Part shown: in pieces, positions 63,796 through 64,000 of the stretch | How positions within the stretch are numbered: position 1 is the first letter of the stretch | Layout: the number at the start of each line of letters is the position of its first letter | Source of the DNA: Geothrix oryzae | GTDB taxonomy: Bacteria > Acidobacteriota > Holophagae > Holophagales > Holophagaceae | Assembly: GCF_030295385.1 (NCBI RefSeq) | Contig: NZ_AP027079.1 | Span: forward strand, 1,674,001 to 1,738,000 | DNA length: 64,000 bases | Direction: 5' to 3' | Translations under genes and position numbers: made by a program | The notes under the pieces: generated by a model | Database searches by the model: none | What the model was told of the DNA's origin: nothing | The model's input: only the letters and a program-made list of their open reading frames with translations

Positions 63796-63822
63796 ATGGG
63801 GGCTTCCGCCTACGGCCCCCAT
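63796..63822 (+). promoter_or_regulatory. Hairpin covering the start of the response regulator gene
   Basis: ATGGGGGC (63796-63803) pairs perfectly with GCCCCCAT (63815-63822) around an 11-nt loop. The right arm includes the first two bases of the regulator's ATG, and no Shine-Dalgarno sequence precedes it. It could limit translation or end the alr transcript. Confidence 0.35.
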
Positions 63823-64000
63823 GAACCTGCTGGTCATCTCCCGCCATGACGATCTCGTCGAGCGCCTTCGCATGGCCTTCGAAGGGGCCGGGCACCGCAT
63901 CCTGCATGTCGGCGACCCCCTGGAGGCCCTGGCGAAGGATGCCTGGAGCGAAGCCCATGTCCTGCTGGTGGATGCCGGCGGGGACCCCATGGACGGCTAT
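63821..64000 (+). CDS. Response regulator receiver domain (3' end outside window)
   Basis: The first 60 codons are visible. MNLLVISRHDDLVERLRMAFEG is the start of a receiver-like fold with two Asp (HDD) in the acidic pair position. VLLVDAGGDPMDGY, near residue 50, aligns with the phosphoacceptor strand (xxxxDxxxPxxxG), with Asp at residue 51. It could be a stand-alone or multi-domain regulator. It lies beyond alr and may be a target of the chemosensory CheA nearby, which is inference. Confidence 0.65.
   Translation, partial: MNLLVISRHDDLVERLRMAFEGAGHRILHVGDPLEALAKDAWSEAHVLLVDAGGDPMDGY

Noticed and set aside
60681-63797. A very long minus-strand open frame that would extend CheA to 1715 residues
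   Set aside because: It runs antisense through kdsB, trxB and alr, whose motifs are unmistakable. AGGAG before TTG at 60680 and the Hpt domain start fix the true N-terminus.

Overview
The window is GC-rich, densely coded bacterial DNA, with very short intergenic gaps and many 4-nt ATGA overlaps. It looks like an ordinary chromosome segment: I see no phage, insertion sequence, CRISPR array or rRNA operon. KdsB (LPS Kdo activation), a FadL-type outer-membrane channel, a lipoprotein and periplasmic enzymes indicate a diderm (Gram-negative) cell. The acidobacterial-style VWFA-related protein, eukaryote-type formate-THF ligase, monomeric isocitrate dehydrogenase and quinol NO reductase together suggest Acidobacteriota, perhaps a Holophaga/Geothrix relative. 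That placement is inference from gene content.

Layout. 1-3.4 kb: YggT-type protein (cut by the window edge), DivIVA, thiolase, DUF2252 protein. 3.4-4.9 kb: FadL channel on the minus strand, convergent across a perfect palindromic terminator. 5.1-11.7 kb: a complete minus-strand trpEGDCFBA operon, almost every junction overlapping, preceded by a leader peptide with tandem Trp codons and an intrinsic terminator (a classical attenuator). 11.7-14.4 kb: membrane protein plus a two-gene 5'-nucleotidase with its domains in reversed order. 14.5-20.6 kb: monomeric IDH, S41 peptidase, formate-THF ligase, YigZ. 20.6-23.8 kb: an overlapping five-gene operon (37-aa Trp-rich peptide, two LiaF-like membrane proteins, LytS-type kinase, LytTR regulator) preceded by a 21-bp-period direct repeat. 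23.8-30.6 kb: a small Cys/His protein, a three-unit SCP2-like protein, a Sel1-type lipoprotein, a VWFA-related protein, Ppx/GppA and a DRE-TIM acyltransferase.

30.6-34.6 kb: norZ-cupin-ndh, in which an NDH-2 could feed quinol to the NO reductase. 34.7-36.1 kb: birA and coaX. 36.3-43.6 kb: tryptophanase, aldehyde dehydrogenase, transglutaminase-like protein, SDR, PhzF-like, ABC-F. 43.7-49.8 kb: tRNA-Ala(GGC), MltD-like transglycosylase, gcvH, gcvT, sfsA, a GmhB-like phosphatase and a TolB-type propeller, all minus strand. 49.9-60.7 kb: a lone CoA-transferase A subunit, then a minus-strand chemosensory/signalling block (cheA, cheW, MCP, hybrid-partner kinase, REC-GAF-ATPase protein) with fabH and rsmD embedded. 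60.8-64 kb: kdsB, trxB, alr and the start of a response regulator.

The window both makes tryptophan (attenuated operon) and can degrade it (tryptophanase with the Trp-type specificity residue). I found no wholly unknown multi-gene system. The most informative items are the trp attenuator with its apparently leaderless leader peptide, the candidate LytTR binding repeats, the small genes at 20720 and 24044, and the degenerate kinase at 50559.
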